From contig QHTP01000091.1 in NCBI GenBank assembly GCA_003220855.1, positions 1-14,375 of the forward strand: a DNA stretch of 14,375 bases, in the 5' to 3' direction. The position numbers were made by a program, and so were the translations under genes. Source of the stretch: Gemmatimonadota bacterium. GTDB taxonomy: Bacteria > Gemmatimonadota > Gemmatimonadetes > Gemmatimonadales > GWC2-71-9. Positions 1-5,490 of the stretch are shown piece after piece. How positions within the stretch are numbered: position 1 is the first letter of the stretch; each line of letters begins with the position of its first letter. The notes under the pieces were generated by a model. It searched no databases and had not been told where the DNA came from. It worked only from the letters and a program-made list of their open reading frames with translations.

Positions 1-1692
1 CTCGACCAGCGACAGCATACCGAGCGCTAGGAAGTCGATCTTGATGAAGCGCGCGTCGTCGCAGGAGTCCTTGTCCCACTGGCACACCACCCGGTCTTCC
101 ATCGCGGCGCGCTCGAGCGGCACGATCTCGACCAGCGGCCGGCTCGAGATGACCATCCCGCCCACGTGCTGGGAGATGTGCCGCGGCAGCCCGGCGATCT
201 CCTCCGCCAGCTCACACAACTCCTTCCACAGAGGCGCCGTGGTACGGCCCTCGAAGCCCGGCAATTGCTCCAGCTCGTCCGCCAGTCCTCCCGACCGCCG
301 GTCCGCCAGTCGTGCCACCTGCTCGATCTCGCCCGGCGGCAGATCCAGCGCCTTGCCGATTTCGCGCACCGTCGAGCGCAGGCGGTAGGTGGGGAACGAG
401 CACACCAGCCCCACGTGCTCGTCGCCATAACGCTTGTAGACCCGCCGGATCAGCTCCTCACGGATCTCGCGCGGGAAATCGAGATCGATGTCCGGCACCG
501 AGGCGAGGGTGTCGTTCAAGAACCGTCCCAGAAACAGCCCGTTCGCGATCGGATCGATGTGCGACAGGCCTAGCAGATAGCACACGATCGACGACACCGA
601 CGAGCCGCGCCCGCGGCCGGGCAGCAGGTTGGCGTGCGCCCGCCGGCTGCCGCTGCGCACGTCCGCCGCCACTTCCCGGGCCAGGTCGAACAGGTCGTGA
701 TAGACAAGGAAGAATCCGCTGAGTCGATGGTGTTCGATGAGTGTCAGCTCTTGCTCGAGGCGCCGCTGGGCGCTTTCCCGGTGCGTTGAGCCCGGCGCAT
801 AGAGCTGCTCCAGCTTTGCCCTGCACAGTTCGGCCAGAGCACGTGGGGCGGGGGTGAGGTCAGCCCCCCGAAAATCGGGGAAGGTGTACCCCAGGTCGCG
901 CGTCAGGTCGAAGGCCCTACAGCGTTCGGCGAGCGCGGCCGTATTGGCGACAGCATCGGGACAGTCACGGAACAGCTCCTCGACTTCGTCCGGCGGCCGC
1001 AGGAAGAACTCGCTGTTCGCATGGCGCACGCTGTGAGAGCCGTCCAGCGTGGTGCGGTGCCGGATCGCTACCAGCGCGTCGTGCAGCCGGTGCCGCTCGC
1101 GCTTGTGGTAATGAACGTTGCACGACGCCACGACGCCAAGTTGCACGGAGTCTGCGAGGTCTTTCAGTGCCATCGTGAGCGCGCGATCTCCGCGGACGAA
1201 ATTGCGCTGCAGTTCTACGAAGAATCGTTCCGGGCCGAACACCGCACGGCACCGCTCGGCGAAGCGGCGGGCCGCGGCCGGGCCGTCGCGCCGGAGCACG
1301 GCAGGCAGCAGTCCGTTCCGGCATCCCGACAGCACGAGGAGCCCGGCATGCCGGGCTTCGAGCGAGGCGAAGTCGAGCCGCGGGTCGCGCCGGTCTTCCC
1401 GGCCCAGATGCGCCTCTGTGATCAACCGGCAGAGGTTCGCGTAGCCCTCGGGCGTCTCGGCGAGAAGCGTCACGTGAGAATCGTCCAGCAGCGTCAGCTC
1501 CGCGCCGGTGATGGCCTGCAGGCCGAGCTTCTGGGATTCTTGCGCGAACGCCATGGAGCCGTACAGCCCGTCGTGGTCGGTGAGGGCGAGCGCGGGGTAG
1601 CCGAGCTGCGACGCCGTGAGCGCCAGCTGCTCGGGGAGCGAAGCGCCGTCGAGAAACGAAAAGGCCGAGTGGCAGTGGAGCTCGATATACAT
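1..1692 (-). CDS. dnaE2: Error-prone DNA polymerase III alpha subunit DnaE2/ImuC (N-terminal half, cut by left window edge)
   Basis: This is the polymerase subunit of the ImuB-DnaE2 mutasome, which extends DNA past lesions after damage. The frame is open from an ATG at 1692 to base 1, giving 564 residues of the roughly 1,050 usual for the family. The N-terminal PHP domain starts LHCHSAFSFLDGAS (residues 5-18) and continues with ALTDHDGLYG near residue 38. The polymerase core shows GRGSSVSSIVCYLLGLSHIDP and then PDIDLDF at 400-406, so the first two catalytic aspartates are D401 and D403. The third is D553 in IKIDFLALGML. All three catalytic residues are therefore present. The gene follows imuB and a DUF6504 gene on the same strand, the usual order for such cassettes. 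The start codon is immediately preceded by heptamer repeats, so no Shine-Dalgarno is visible. An octamer-repeat tract lies inside the gene at 277-316. The identification is very secure. Confidence 0.97.
   Translation of the reverse strand, partial: MYIELHCHSAFSFLDGASLPEQLALTASQLGYPALALTDHDGLYGSMAFAQESQKLGLQAITGAELTLLDDSHVTLLAETPEGYANLCRLITEAHLGREDRRDPRLDFASLEARHAGLLVLSGCRNGLLPAVLRRDGPAAARRFAERCRAVFGPERFFVELQRNFVRGDRALTMALKDLADSVQLGVVASCNVHYHKRERHRLHDALVAIRHRTTLDGSHSVRHANSEFFLRPPDEVEELFRDCPDAVANTAALAERCRAFDLTRDLGYTFPDFRGADLTPAPRALAELCRAKLEQLYAPGSTHRESAQRRLEQELTLIEHHRLSGFFLVYHDLFDLAREVAADVRSGSRRAHANLLPGRGRGSSVSSIVCYLLGLSHIDPIANGLFLGRFLNDTLASVPDIDLDFPREIREELIRRVYKRYGDEHVGLVCSFPTYRLRSTVREIGKALDLPPGEIEQVARLADRRSGGLADELEQLPGFEGRTTAPLWKELCELAEEIAGLPRHISQHVGGMVISSRPLVEIVPLERAAMEDRVVCQWDKDSCDDARFIKIDFLALGMLSLVE
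277..316. repeat. Octamer repeat tract (GTCCGCCN) inside dnaE2
   Basis: Five consecutive 8-base units read gtccgcca, gtcctccc, gaccgccg, gtccgcca, gtcgtgcc. They encode the DnaE2 linker RLADRRSGGLADE between the helix LPPGEIEQVA and the conserved segment LPRHISQHVGG. The same octamer forms the inverted arms at the N-terminus of the radical SAM gene (6752-6844). The tract is short and partly degenerate, so coding chance in GC-rich DNA is a possible alternative. Confidence 0.5.
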
Positions 1693-1693
1693 A

Positions 1694-1720
1694 GAATGCG
1701 GAATGCGGAATGCGGAATGG
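1694..1720. repeat. Heptamer repeat arm A (GAATGCG)n next to the dnaE2 start
   Basis: Three perfect copies of GAATGCG (1694-1700, 1701-1707, 1708-1714) are followed by a partial copy, GAATGG. The tract begins one base upstream of the dnaE2 ATG (1692-1690) and occupies the place of its ribosome-binding site. Arm B at 2021-2055 carries the reverse-complement unit, so A and B form an inverted pair around the DUF6504 gene. A five-base-stem hairpin (GAAGC, gcgg, GCTTC, 1720-1733) adjoins it. Confidence 0.85.
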
Positions 1721-1757
1721 AAGCGCGGGCTTCGATTGCGTACTCCGTGTTCCAACA

Positions 1758-2051
1758 TTATGTCGGCATCTGCTCGAACCATTCTCCGGTTACCAGGTCC
1801 TCCAACAACACGACCCGCCCGCCACCTTCGAGAATCACCTCCACATATCGCCGCACAATAGGCACCCGCCACCATTCATCATCGATCCGCCACGTCTCAC
1901 CGATCGACTCAACACGTTTACCATTTCCCGTTTCCCGTGTAACGACAATCGGCACTCCCCGTTCATCCAGCTCGACCTCAACCCGCTGTTGAACATTGAG
2001 GGCTCGTAATCTGTCTGCTCCATTTCGCATTCCGAATTTCGCATTCCGCAT
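1758..2051 (-). CDS. DUF6504 family protein, small partner of ImuB/DnaE2
   Basis: This is a 97-residue protein. Its conserved core VESIGETWRIDDEWWR, then VRRYVEVILEGGG and LLEDLVTGEWFEQ, matches the DUF6504 family as I know it: a short protein found between Y-family polymerase genes and dnaE2. Its biochemical role is unknown. The gene sits between imuB and dnaE2 on the same strand, so it probably belongs to the same damage-induced transcript. The start is uncertain. A TTG at 2066 would overlap the imuB stop; the ATG at 2051 and another ATG at 2030 both lie inside heptamer repeat arm B. The first 12-19 residues (MRNAKFGMRNGA) are therefore repeat-encoded and not part of the conserved fold. Inverted heptamer arms bracket the gene body. 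Confidence 0.85.
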   Translation of the reverse strand: MRNAKFGMRNGADRLRALNVQQRVEVELDERGVPIVVTRETGNGKRVESIGETWRIDDEWWRVPIVRRYVEVILEGGGRVVLLEDLVTGEWFEQMPT

Positions 2052-2055
2052 TTTT
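2021..2055. repeat. Heptamer repeat arm B (CATTCCG)n at the 5' end of the DUF6504 gene
   Basis: Five in-register heptamers run catttcg, cattccg, aatttcg, cattccg, cattttt. They are the reverse complement of arm A (1694-1720), about 300 bases apart, and they end one base before the imuB stop codon. The tract supplies two candidate ATG start codons for the DUF6504 gene on the minus strand. Confidence 0.85.
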
Positions 2056-3240
2056 TCAGGTGTCAAAGTCGATCAACGCGTACCGCCGCTCGGGGAGACG
2101 GGACCAGGGTTGCACTTCGATGACGTGGTAGAGCAACGAGCGCTTGAGCCGGAGCTTGATCTCCTGGGCGGCGGTGCGGAGCGCGCGGCGCCGCCCGGCG
2201 CGCGCCGCGGCATGCGCGTCGCGCGCGAACAGATGCAGCTCGGCGGTGCCGGGTGCGAACGCGGTGAACTCGACGACCAGCCGCTCCACCGCGCCAGCGG
2301 GCGGTGACCGCTCGAGCTGCGTCTTGAGCGGTGCCGCGATGCGCTCCCGATCCGCGGACGGGTCCTTGAGCGTCGCCTCCACCAGCCACGACGCGCCGTG
2401 CTCGAGCTCGGCGCGCGCCCGCACCACCTGCACCCGCCACCCACTGCGGCGCGGATCGCGCAGCGCGCGCTCGATCAGCTGGTCGAGCGCGTGCACCAGC
2501 AGCTCCCGCTCGCCGACGGCCGTAAAGAACGTGAGCGCGGCGACGATCGGCTCCGGCGCGACCCGCCCCACCACCCGCTCGGCGATCCGCCCCGCCGCGA
2601 GCCGCCACAGCCGCCGGCCGGCGCGGCCGAACTGCGATACGACCGCTTCCTCCGGTAGCGCGGCGAGCGCGCCCAGCGTCCTGACGCCGAGCTGGCGCAG
2701 GCGCCGATGCGTGTCGGAGTCGAGCGGCAGCGCGGCGAGCGGCTGGGCGGCGAGAAACTTCGCCTCCCCTCCCACCAGTACGATCACCGCCTCTCCCGGT
2801 CGCGCGCGCGTGGCCGCCACCCAGGAGACGAACTTCCCGCGGCCCCACCCCACCCGAAACGCGGAACGCGGAAGTGGGAACGCGGAACAGGCGAGCGGGC
2901 CTTCTCCATCTGTTCCGCGTTCCGCGTTCCGCATTCCGCGTTTTATCGCTTCAACGATCTTCTCGGGCGCACCGTACAGCCCTTCCAATCCGTCAGTTCC
3001 TATGTATGCCAGCCCCAGCTCCGCCGGCTCGATCACCGGACTCACCTGGCCCAGCGCCGCGAGCAGGCGGGAGAACTGCGCGTCGTAATGCACCGGGTCG
3101 GGCTCGCACAGCTTGAGCGCGGGACAGAGCCCGATCGCCGACGCGAGCTCGGGTTGCCGGGCGGTCTCGCAGCGCAGCGGGAACAGCGGAATCCAGCAGC
3201 ACGCGGCGCCATCGCTCGTCAGATGGGGTGTCCGGGTCAT
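2056..3240 (-). CDS. imuB: ImuB-like Y-family DNA polymerase homologue (shortened N-terminus)
   Basis: ImuB is a catalytically inactive Y-family relative that ties DnaE2 to the sliding clamp in the damage mutasome. The product has 394 residues; relatives usually have about 480-530. It begins with the typical ACCWIPLFPLRCETARQPELA, then runs directly into GLCPALKLCEPDPVHYDAQF. The roughly 35-40 residue stretch that relatives carry between these parts appears missing. VSPVIEPAELGLAYIGTDGLEGLYG follows, then GRGKFVSWVAA. The helix-hairpin segment LRQLGVRTLGALAALP and the C-terminal PWSRLPERRYALIDFDT are typical. About 30 residues encoded by a heptamer hairpin (2855-2945) interrupt the region before RVGWGRGKF. 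I chose the ATG at 3240 over a TTG at 3294 because the TTG lies in a plausible promoter -35 box. No imuA is adjacent. Confidence 0.9.
   Translation of the reverse strand: MTRTPHLTSDGAACCWIPLFPLRCETARQPELASAIGLCPALKLCEPDPVHYDAQFSRLLAALGQVSPVIEPAELGLAYIGTDGLEGLYGAPEKIVEAIKRGMRNAERGTDGEGPLACSAFPLPRSAFRVGWGRGKFVSWVAATRARPGEAVIVLVGGEAKFLAAQPLAALPLDSDTHRRLRQLGVRTLGALAALPEEAVVSQFGRAGRRLWRLAAGRIAERVVGRVAPEPIVAALTFFTAVGERELLVHALDQLIERALRDPRRSGWRVQVVRARAELEHGASWLVEATLKDPSADRERIAAPLKTQLERSPPAGAVERLVVEFTAFAPGTAELHLFARDAHAAARAGRRRALRTAAQEIKLRLKRSLLYHVIEVQPWSRLPERRYALIDFDT
2855..2945. repeat. Heptamer inverted-repeat hairpin element C inside imuB
   Basis: Five 7-base units of type CGGAACG (2855-2889) are mirrored by five units of type CGTTCCG (2911-2945) around a 21-base loop. 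By eye about 29 of 35 positions pair. The element is read through in frame in imuB and encodes residues such as MRNAERG and SAFPLPRSAF, which are not part of the Y-family fold. The unit is the same as in arms A and B, so all three belong to one repeat family. Confidence 0.9.
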
Positions 3241-3264
3241 TGGCCAGGTCGACAATGGGACCCG

Positions 3265-3294
3265 AATATATCCCGAAGTTTGAGTTGGCCGCAA
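3265..3294 (-). promoter_or_regulatory. Candidate sigma70-type promoter for imuB-DUF6504-dnaE2
   Basis: On the minus strand TTGCGG (3294-3289) is followed after 18 bases by TATATT (3270-3265). Transcription would start near 3258, leaving about 18 bases before the imuB ATG. No clear palindromic LexA-type box was found around it. This is inferred from motif spacing only. Confidence 0.4.
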
Positions 3295-3337
3295 GGTGGT
3301 TCCTGGACAGATAACCTATTGATAGATTTTGACTTCT

Positions 3338-4309
3338 ATGGCAGTCCGCAATCACCCAGGTCTGTTCGATGACATCAGCGCGCTCCCACCGCCGTCCTCC
3401 GAGCTGGTAGCACTCGGCAGTCGCATCCCCGCGAGCATCAAGTTCGGCACGTCCACCTGGACCTACGACGGCTGGACCGGCGACGTGTACCATCGCGCCT
3501 ACCGCGGCGCCCAGCCTGCCCGCCGGCTCGAGGAGTACGCGCGCTATCCGCTGTTCCGCACCGTGGGGATCGATAGCGCGTTTTACGAGCCCCCGTCCGA
3601 GGAGGTGCTCGCGGCCTATGCGCGGGCGCTGCCCGCCGGCTTTCCGTGCGTGAGCAAGGTGTGGGACCGTATCACCGCCCGGCGCTTCAACCAGGACGGT
3701 CGCTGGGGCAACCTCGCCGGCCTGCGGAACCCCGACTTCTTGAATGCTCCGCTCTTCCAGGAGGCGGTGCTCACGCCGTACGCCCGCGCGTTCTCGGACC
3801 ACGCGGGCGTATTCGTGTTCGAGTTTCAGGCGATGCGGGGAAAGGACCTGCCGACGCCGGCGCGGTGGGCGGACGAGCTCGACGGGTTCCTGCGGCAGCT
3901 GCCGCGTGACTTCCGCTACGCCGTGGAGCTGCGGAACGCGGAGCTCCTGACCGATGCCCACGGAGCCGTGTTGGCACGCCACGGCGTGGCCCACGTGTTC
4001 AATTCATGGAACGAGATGCCGGCGGTCGGCGAGCAGCTCGAGCTGCCCTGGACGTTTCCCGCCGGGTTCACCGTGGCGCGTGGGCTGCTCCGCCCCGGGC
4101 GGGCGTATGCCGACGCGGTGAAGCTGTTCGAGCCCTATGACCGGATCCGCGATCCGCAGCCCGAAGTGCGCCACGATCTGCTGCGCCTCGTGGCCGAAGC
4201 GTTGCGGCGCCGCATCGAGGCGCTGATCCTGGTGAACAACCGGCTGGAGGGAAACGCCCCGGGGACCATCCGGGCGCTCGCGGCCGCCCTGACCGGCGAT
4301 CAGGCGTGA
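3338..4309 (+). CDS. DUF72 (YecE-like) family protein
   Basis: This is a 323-residue protein of the DUF72 family, which has a TIM-barrel-like fold and no settled biochemical function. Diagnostic segments are IKFGTSTWTYDGWTGDVYH near residue 35, VGIDSAFYEPPSEE near 75, FPCVSKVWDRIT near 105, VFVFEFQAM near 158, FRYAVELRNAELL near 190 and LVNNRLEGNAPGTI near the C-terminus. The ATG at 3338 is the first good start. It is transcribed away from imuB, with 97 bases between the two start codons. I see no strong promoter of its own. DUF72 genes are found near many kinds of genes, so no functional link to the mutasome is claimed. Confidence 0.93.
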   Translation: MAVRNHPGLFDDISALPPPSSELVALGSRIPASIKFGTSTWTYDGWTGDVYHRAYRGAQPARRLEEYARYPLFRTVGIDSAFYEPPSEEVLAAYARALPAGFPCVSKVWDRITARRFNQDGRWGNLAGLRNPDFLNAPLFQEAVLTPYARAFSDHAGVFVFEFQAMRGKDLPTPARWADELDGFLRQLPRDFRYAVELRNAELLTDAHGAVLARHGVAHVFNSWNEMPAVGEQLELPWTFPAGFTVARGLLRPGRAYADAVKLFEPYDRIRDPQPEVRHDLLRLVAEALRRRIEALILVNNRLEGNAPGTIRALAAALTGDQA

Positions 4310-4331
4310 CCCGCCGGGCCGCGCGGGGTGC

Positions 4332-4360
4332 TTGCGACGTTTCGCAACTCGTGCTACGGT
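4332..4360 (+). promoter_or_regulatory. Candidate promoter of HTH paralogue 1
   Basis: TTGCGA (4332-4337) and TACGGT (4355-4360) are separated by 17 bases. The -35 box is half of a perfect palindrome, TTGCGA-cgtt-TCGCAA (4332-4347), which could be an operator. The two downstream paralogues have comparable TTGC-type promoters, which strengthens the call. Confidence 0.45.
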
Positions 4361-4381
4361 ATCGCTGTGTAACCGCCGCAG

Positions 4382-4399
4382 AACCGCACAAACTGCACG
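4382..4399 (-). promoter_or_regulatory. Shared 18-base element, copy 1 (inverted orientation)
   Basis: Read on the minus strand this site contains GCAGTTTGTGCGGTT. It matches the elements upstream of paralogues 2 and 3 (4894-4911 and 5461-5478) but in the opposite orientation, 21 bases after the predicted -10. It lies upstream of the GTG start of paralogue 1. A role as an operator for the HTH proteins is inference. Confidence 0.45.
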
Positions 4400-4414
4400 C
4401 CCGCTGAGCGGCAC

Positions 4415-4837
4415 GTGAGGCCCGGCCGCCGGGGCGTTCCGACCCTTCCCGTCGCCCTGCTGCGTGACGCCGTGGCGCGCGAGACCGCCCGGCTCTCGCT
4501 GCGGCGCGCCGCTCGCGAGATGTCCATCAGCCCCAACGGCCTGCGCAACTTCCTGAGCGGCTCGGCTCCGCGCAGTGCCACCCGCGCCAAGCTCGAGCGC
4601 TGGCTCGCCGATCAGGGCCGCACGTCGCGACCTCCCAACGTCGGTCAGCTCGTCCGCCTGCTGAACGAGTTGTCCGGCGACCTCGCGCCACAGCAAACCG
4701 GCCAATTGGGGCGTGATATCGCCCGGCTCCTGGCCGAGGCGTACGAGGCGCGGCGGCTCTCGCCCCCCCGCTGGGTGCAGGATCTGGTGCGCCAGTATCG
4801 GTCGAGCCGAAGCAAATCCGCGGGAGAAGTCGCTTGA
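4415..4837 (+). CDS. Small HTH protein, paralogue 1 of a three-gene tandem array
   Basis: This 140-residue protein is predicted to bind DNA, but I do not recognise a named family. Residues 22-63 (RETARLSLRRAAREMSISP onward, through NGLRNFLSG to TRAKLERWL) look like a Cro/XRE-type helix-turn-helix, with SPNGLRNFL as the probable recognition helix. A basic linker follows. A C-terminal helical domain (about 73-132) contains LVRLLNELSGDL, LGRDIARLLAEAYEARRL and PPRWVQDLVRQY. The GTG at 4415 is the only good start after an in-frame TAA at 4370. It has the same context (CTGAGCGGC before GTG) as the other two copies. The next gene is a clear paralogue and the third a shortened one, pointing to tandem duplication. 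Each gene has its own promoter, so this is not a simple operon. Confidence 0.85.
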   Translation: MRPGRRGVPTLPVALLRDAVARETARLSLRRAAREMSISPNGLRNFLSGSAPRSATRAKLERWLADQGRTSRPPNVGQLVRLLNELSGDLAPQQTGQLGRDIARLLAEAYEARRLSPPRWVQDLVRQYRSSRSKSAGEVA

Positions 4838-4856
4838 GGTGACCACTTCTGGGGTC

Positions 4857-4886
4857 TTGCTTCCCCGGGGCACGAGGATATATCTA
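4857..4886 (+). promoter_or_regulatory. Candidate promoter of HTH paralogue 2
   Basis: TTGCTT (4857-4862) is followed by TATATCTA (4879-4886). The -10 can be read as TATATC (16-base spacer) or TATCTA (18-base spacer). The second reading puts the shared 18-base element exactly 7 bases downstream, the same as in paralogue 3. Confidence 0.45.
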
Positions 4887-4893
4887 CAGTGTT

Positions 4894-4911
4894 CAGTTTG
4901 TGCAGTTTCTC
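4894..4911 (+). promoter_or_regulatory. Shared 18-base element, copy 2
   Basis: The site reads CAGTTTGTG followed by CAGTTTCTC, a 9-base direct repeat. Its core GTTTGTGCAGTT is identical to copy 3, and both sit exactly 16 bases before a GTG start codon. It falls at the predicted transcript start, so it could act as an operator or in the leader RNA. Confidence 0.55.
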
Positions 4912-4923
4912 AGCACGGCGGGA

Positions 4924-5409
4924 GTGACCGCGTATGACAGGTGCCGGTTGAGCCGGGCCGGTGCGCACCGCTCCAGCAGCAGCACACGGCTTCCTGCGGC
5001 GCGCCCCAGCCTACCCGCGCTGCCCGTGCCCCTGCTGCGGGACGTGATTGCGCGTGAAACCGCGCGCCATTCGATGCGCCGCATAGCCCGCGAGATCGCG
5101 ATGAGCCCGAACGGGTTGCGCGACTTCCTGCAGGGTGCGACCCCGCGCGGTCCCACTCGCGCCAAGCTCGAGCAGTGGCTCGCCGGCCGCGGCCGGGTCA
5201 CGCGTCTCCCCAACATCGGACAGTTCGTGCGCCTCCTGAACGAGCTCTCGAGCGACCTGTCGGCGCGGCAGACCATGCAGATGGGACGGGAGGTGGCCGG
5301 GTTGCTCGTGGAGTCGTACGAGGCCCGCGGTCTCCGGTCCCCGCCCTGGGTGCTGGAGTTGCGCCGTCACTACGAGTCACCCGGGCATTCGGCCAGCGAT
5401 GTCGCCTGA
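4924..5409 (+). CDS. Small HTH protein, paralogue 2 of the tandem array
   Basis: This 161-residue protein is clearly homologous to the preceding gene along its length. Shared segments include ARETARxSxRR, REIAMSPNGLRDFLQG, TRAKLEQWLAGRGR, QFVRLLNELSSDLSARQT and ESYEARGLRSPPWVLEL. The helix-turn-helix spans about residues 42-87 and the C-terminal helical domain about 95-158. I chose GTG 4924 because it aligns with the GTG starts of paralogues 1 and 3 and lies 16 bases after the shared element, as in paralogue 3. A GTG at 4900 is also open, but it lies inside that element. The first 25 residues are rich in Ser and Arg and have no counterpart in paralogue 1. The function is unknown; autoregulation through the shared element is a reasonable guess. 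Confidence 0.83.
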   Translation: MTAYDRCRLSRAGAHRSSSSTRLPAARPSLPALPVPLLRDVIARETARHSMRRIAREIAMSPNGLRDFLQGATPRGPTRAKLEQWLAGRGRVTRLPNIGQFVRLLNELSSDLSARQTMQMGREVAGLLVESYEARGLRSPPWVLELRRHYESPGHSASDVA

Positions 5410-5424
5410 CGCGTCGTGGCGCGA

Positions 5425-5453
5425 TTGCAACACCCCGTTAATTGTGCTATATG
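5425..5453 (+). promoter_or_regulatory. Candidate promoter of paralogue 3
   Basis: TTGCAA (5425-5430) and TATATG (5448-5453) are separated by 17 bases. The layout matches the promoters of paralogues 1 and 2, and the region is more AT-rich than its surroundings. Confidence 0.5.
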
Positions 5454-5460
5454 ACGTGTG

Positions 5461-5478
5461 CTGTTTGTGCAGTTGCTC
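5461..5478 (+). promoter_or_regulatory. Shared 18-base element, copy 3
   Basis: The site reads CTGTTTGTG followed by CAGTTGCTC and shares the exact core GTTTGTGCAGTT with copy 2. It starts 7 bases after the predicted -10, and its core ends 16 bases before the GTG start. The conserved spacing in two copies argues against chance. Confidence 0.55.
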
Positions 5479-5490
5479 TCCTGAGGCGGT

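Noticed and set aside
1021..1992. Long plus-strand open frame (323 codons) opposite dnaE2 and DUF6504
   Set aside because: It is antisense to well-recognised genes, shows no family motif, and its composition is that of a GC-rich shadow frame.
1694..2945. CRISPR array suggested by repeated short units
   Set aside because: Units are 7 bases, tandem without unique spacers, and lie in or between coding genes; no cas genes are present.
3241..3337. LexA/SOS box between imuB and the DUF72 gene
   Set aside because: I looked for CTG-N10-CAG and GAAC-N4-GTTC type palindromes and found none; ctggacag is not a convincing half-site pair.
3931..3943. Apparent heptamer copy gcggaacgcgga in the DUF72 gene
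   Set aside because: It encodes the family-conserved VELRNAEL segment and has no additional units or inverted partner.
4935..4952. Five-codon leader peptide (ATG ACA GGT GCC GGT TGA) inside paralogue 2
   Set aside because: It overlaps the coding frame of the paralogue after its aligned GTG start, and no attenuator structure follows.
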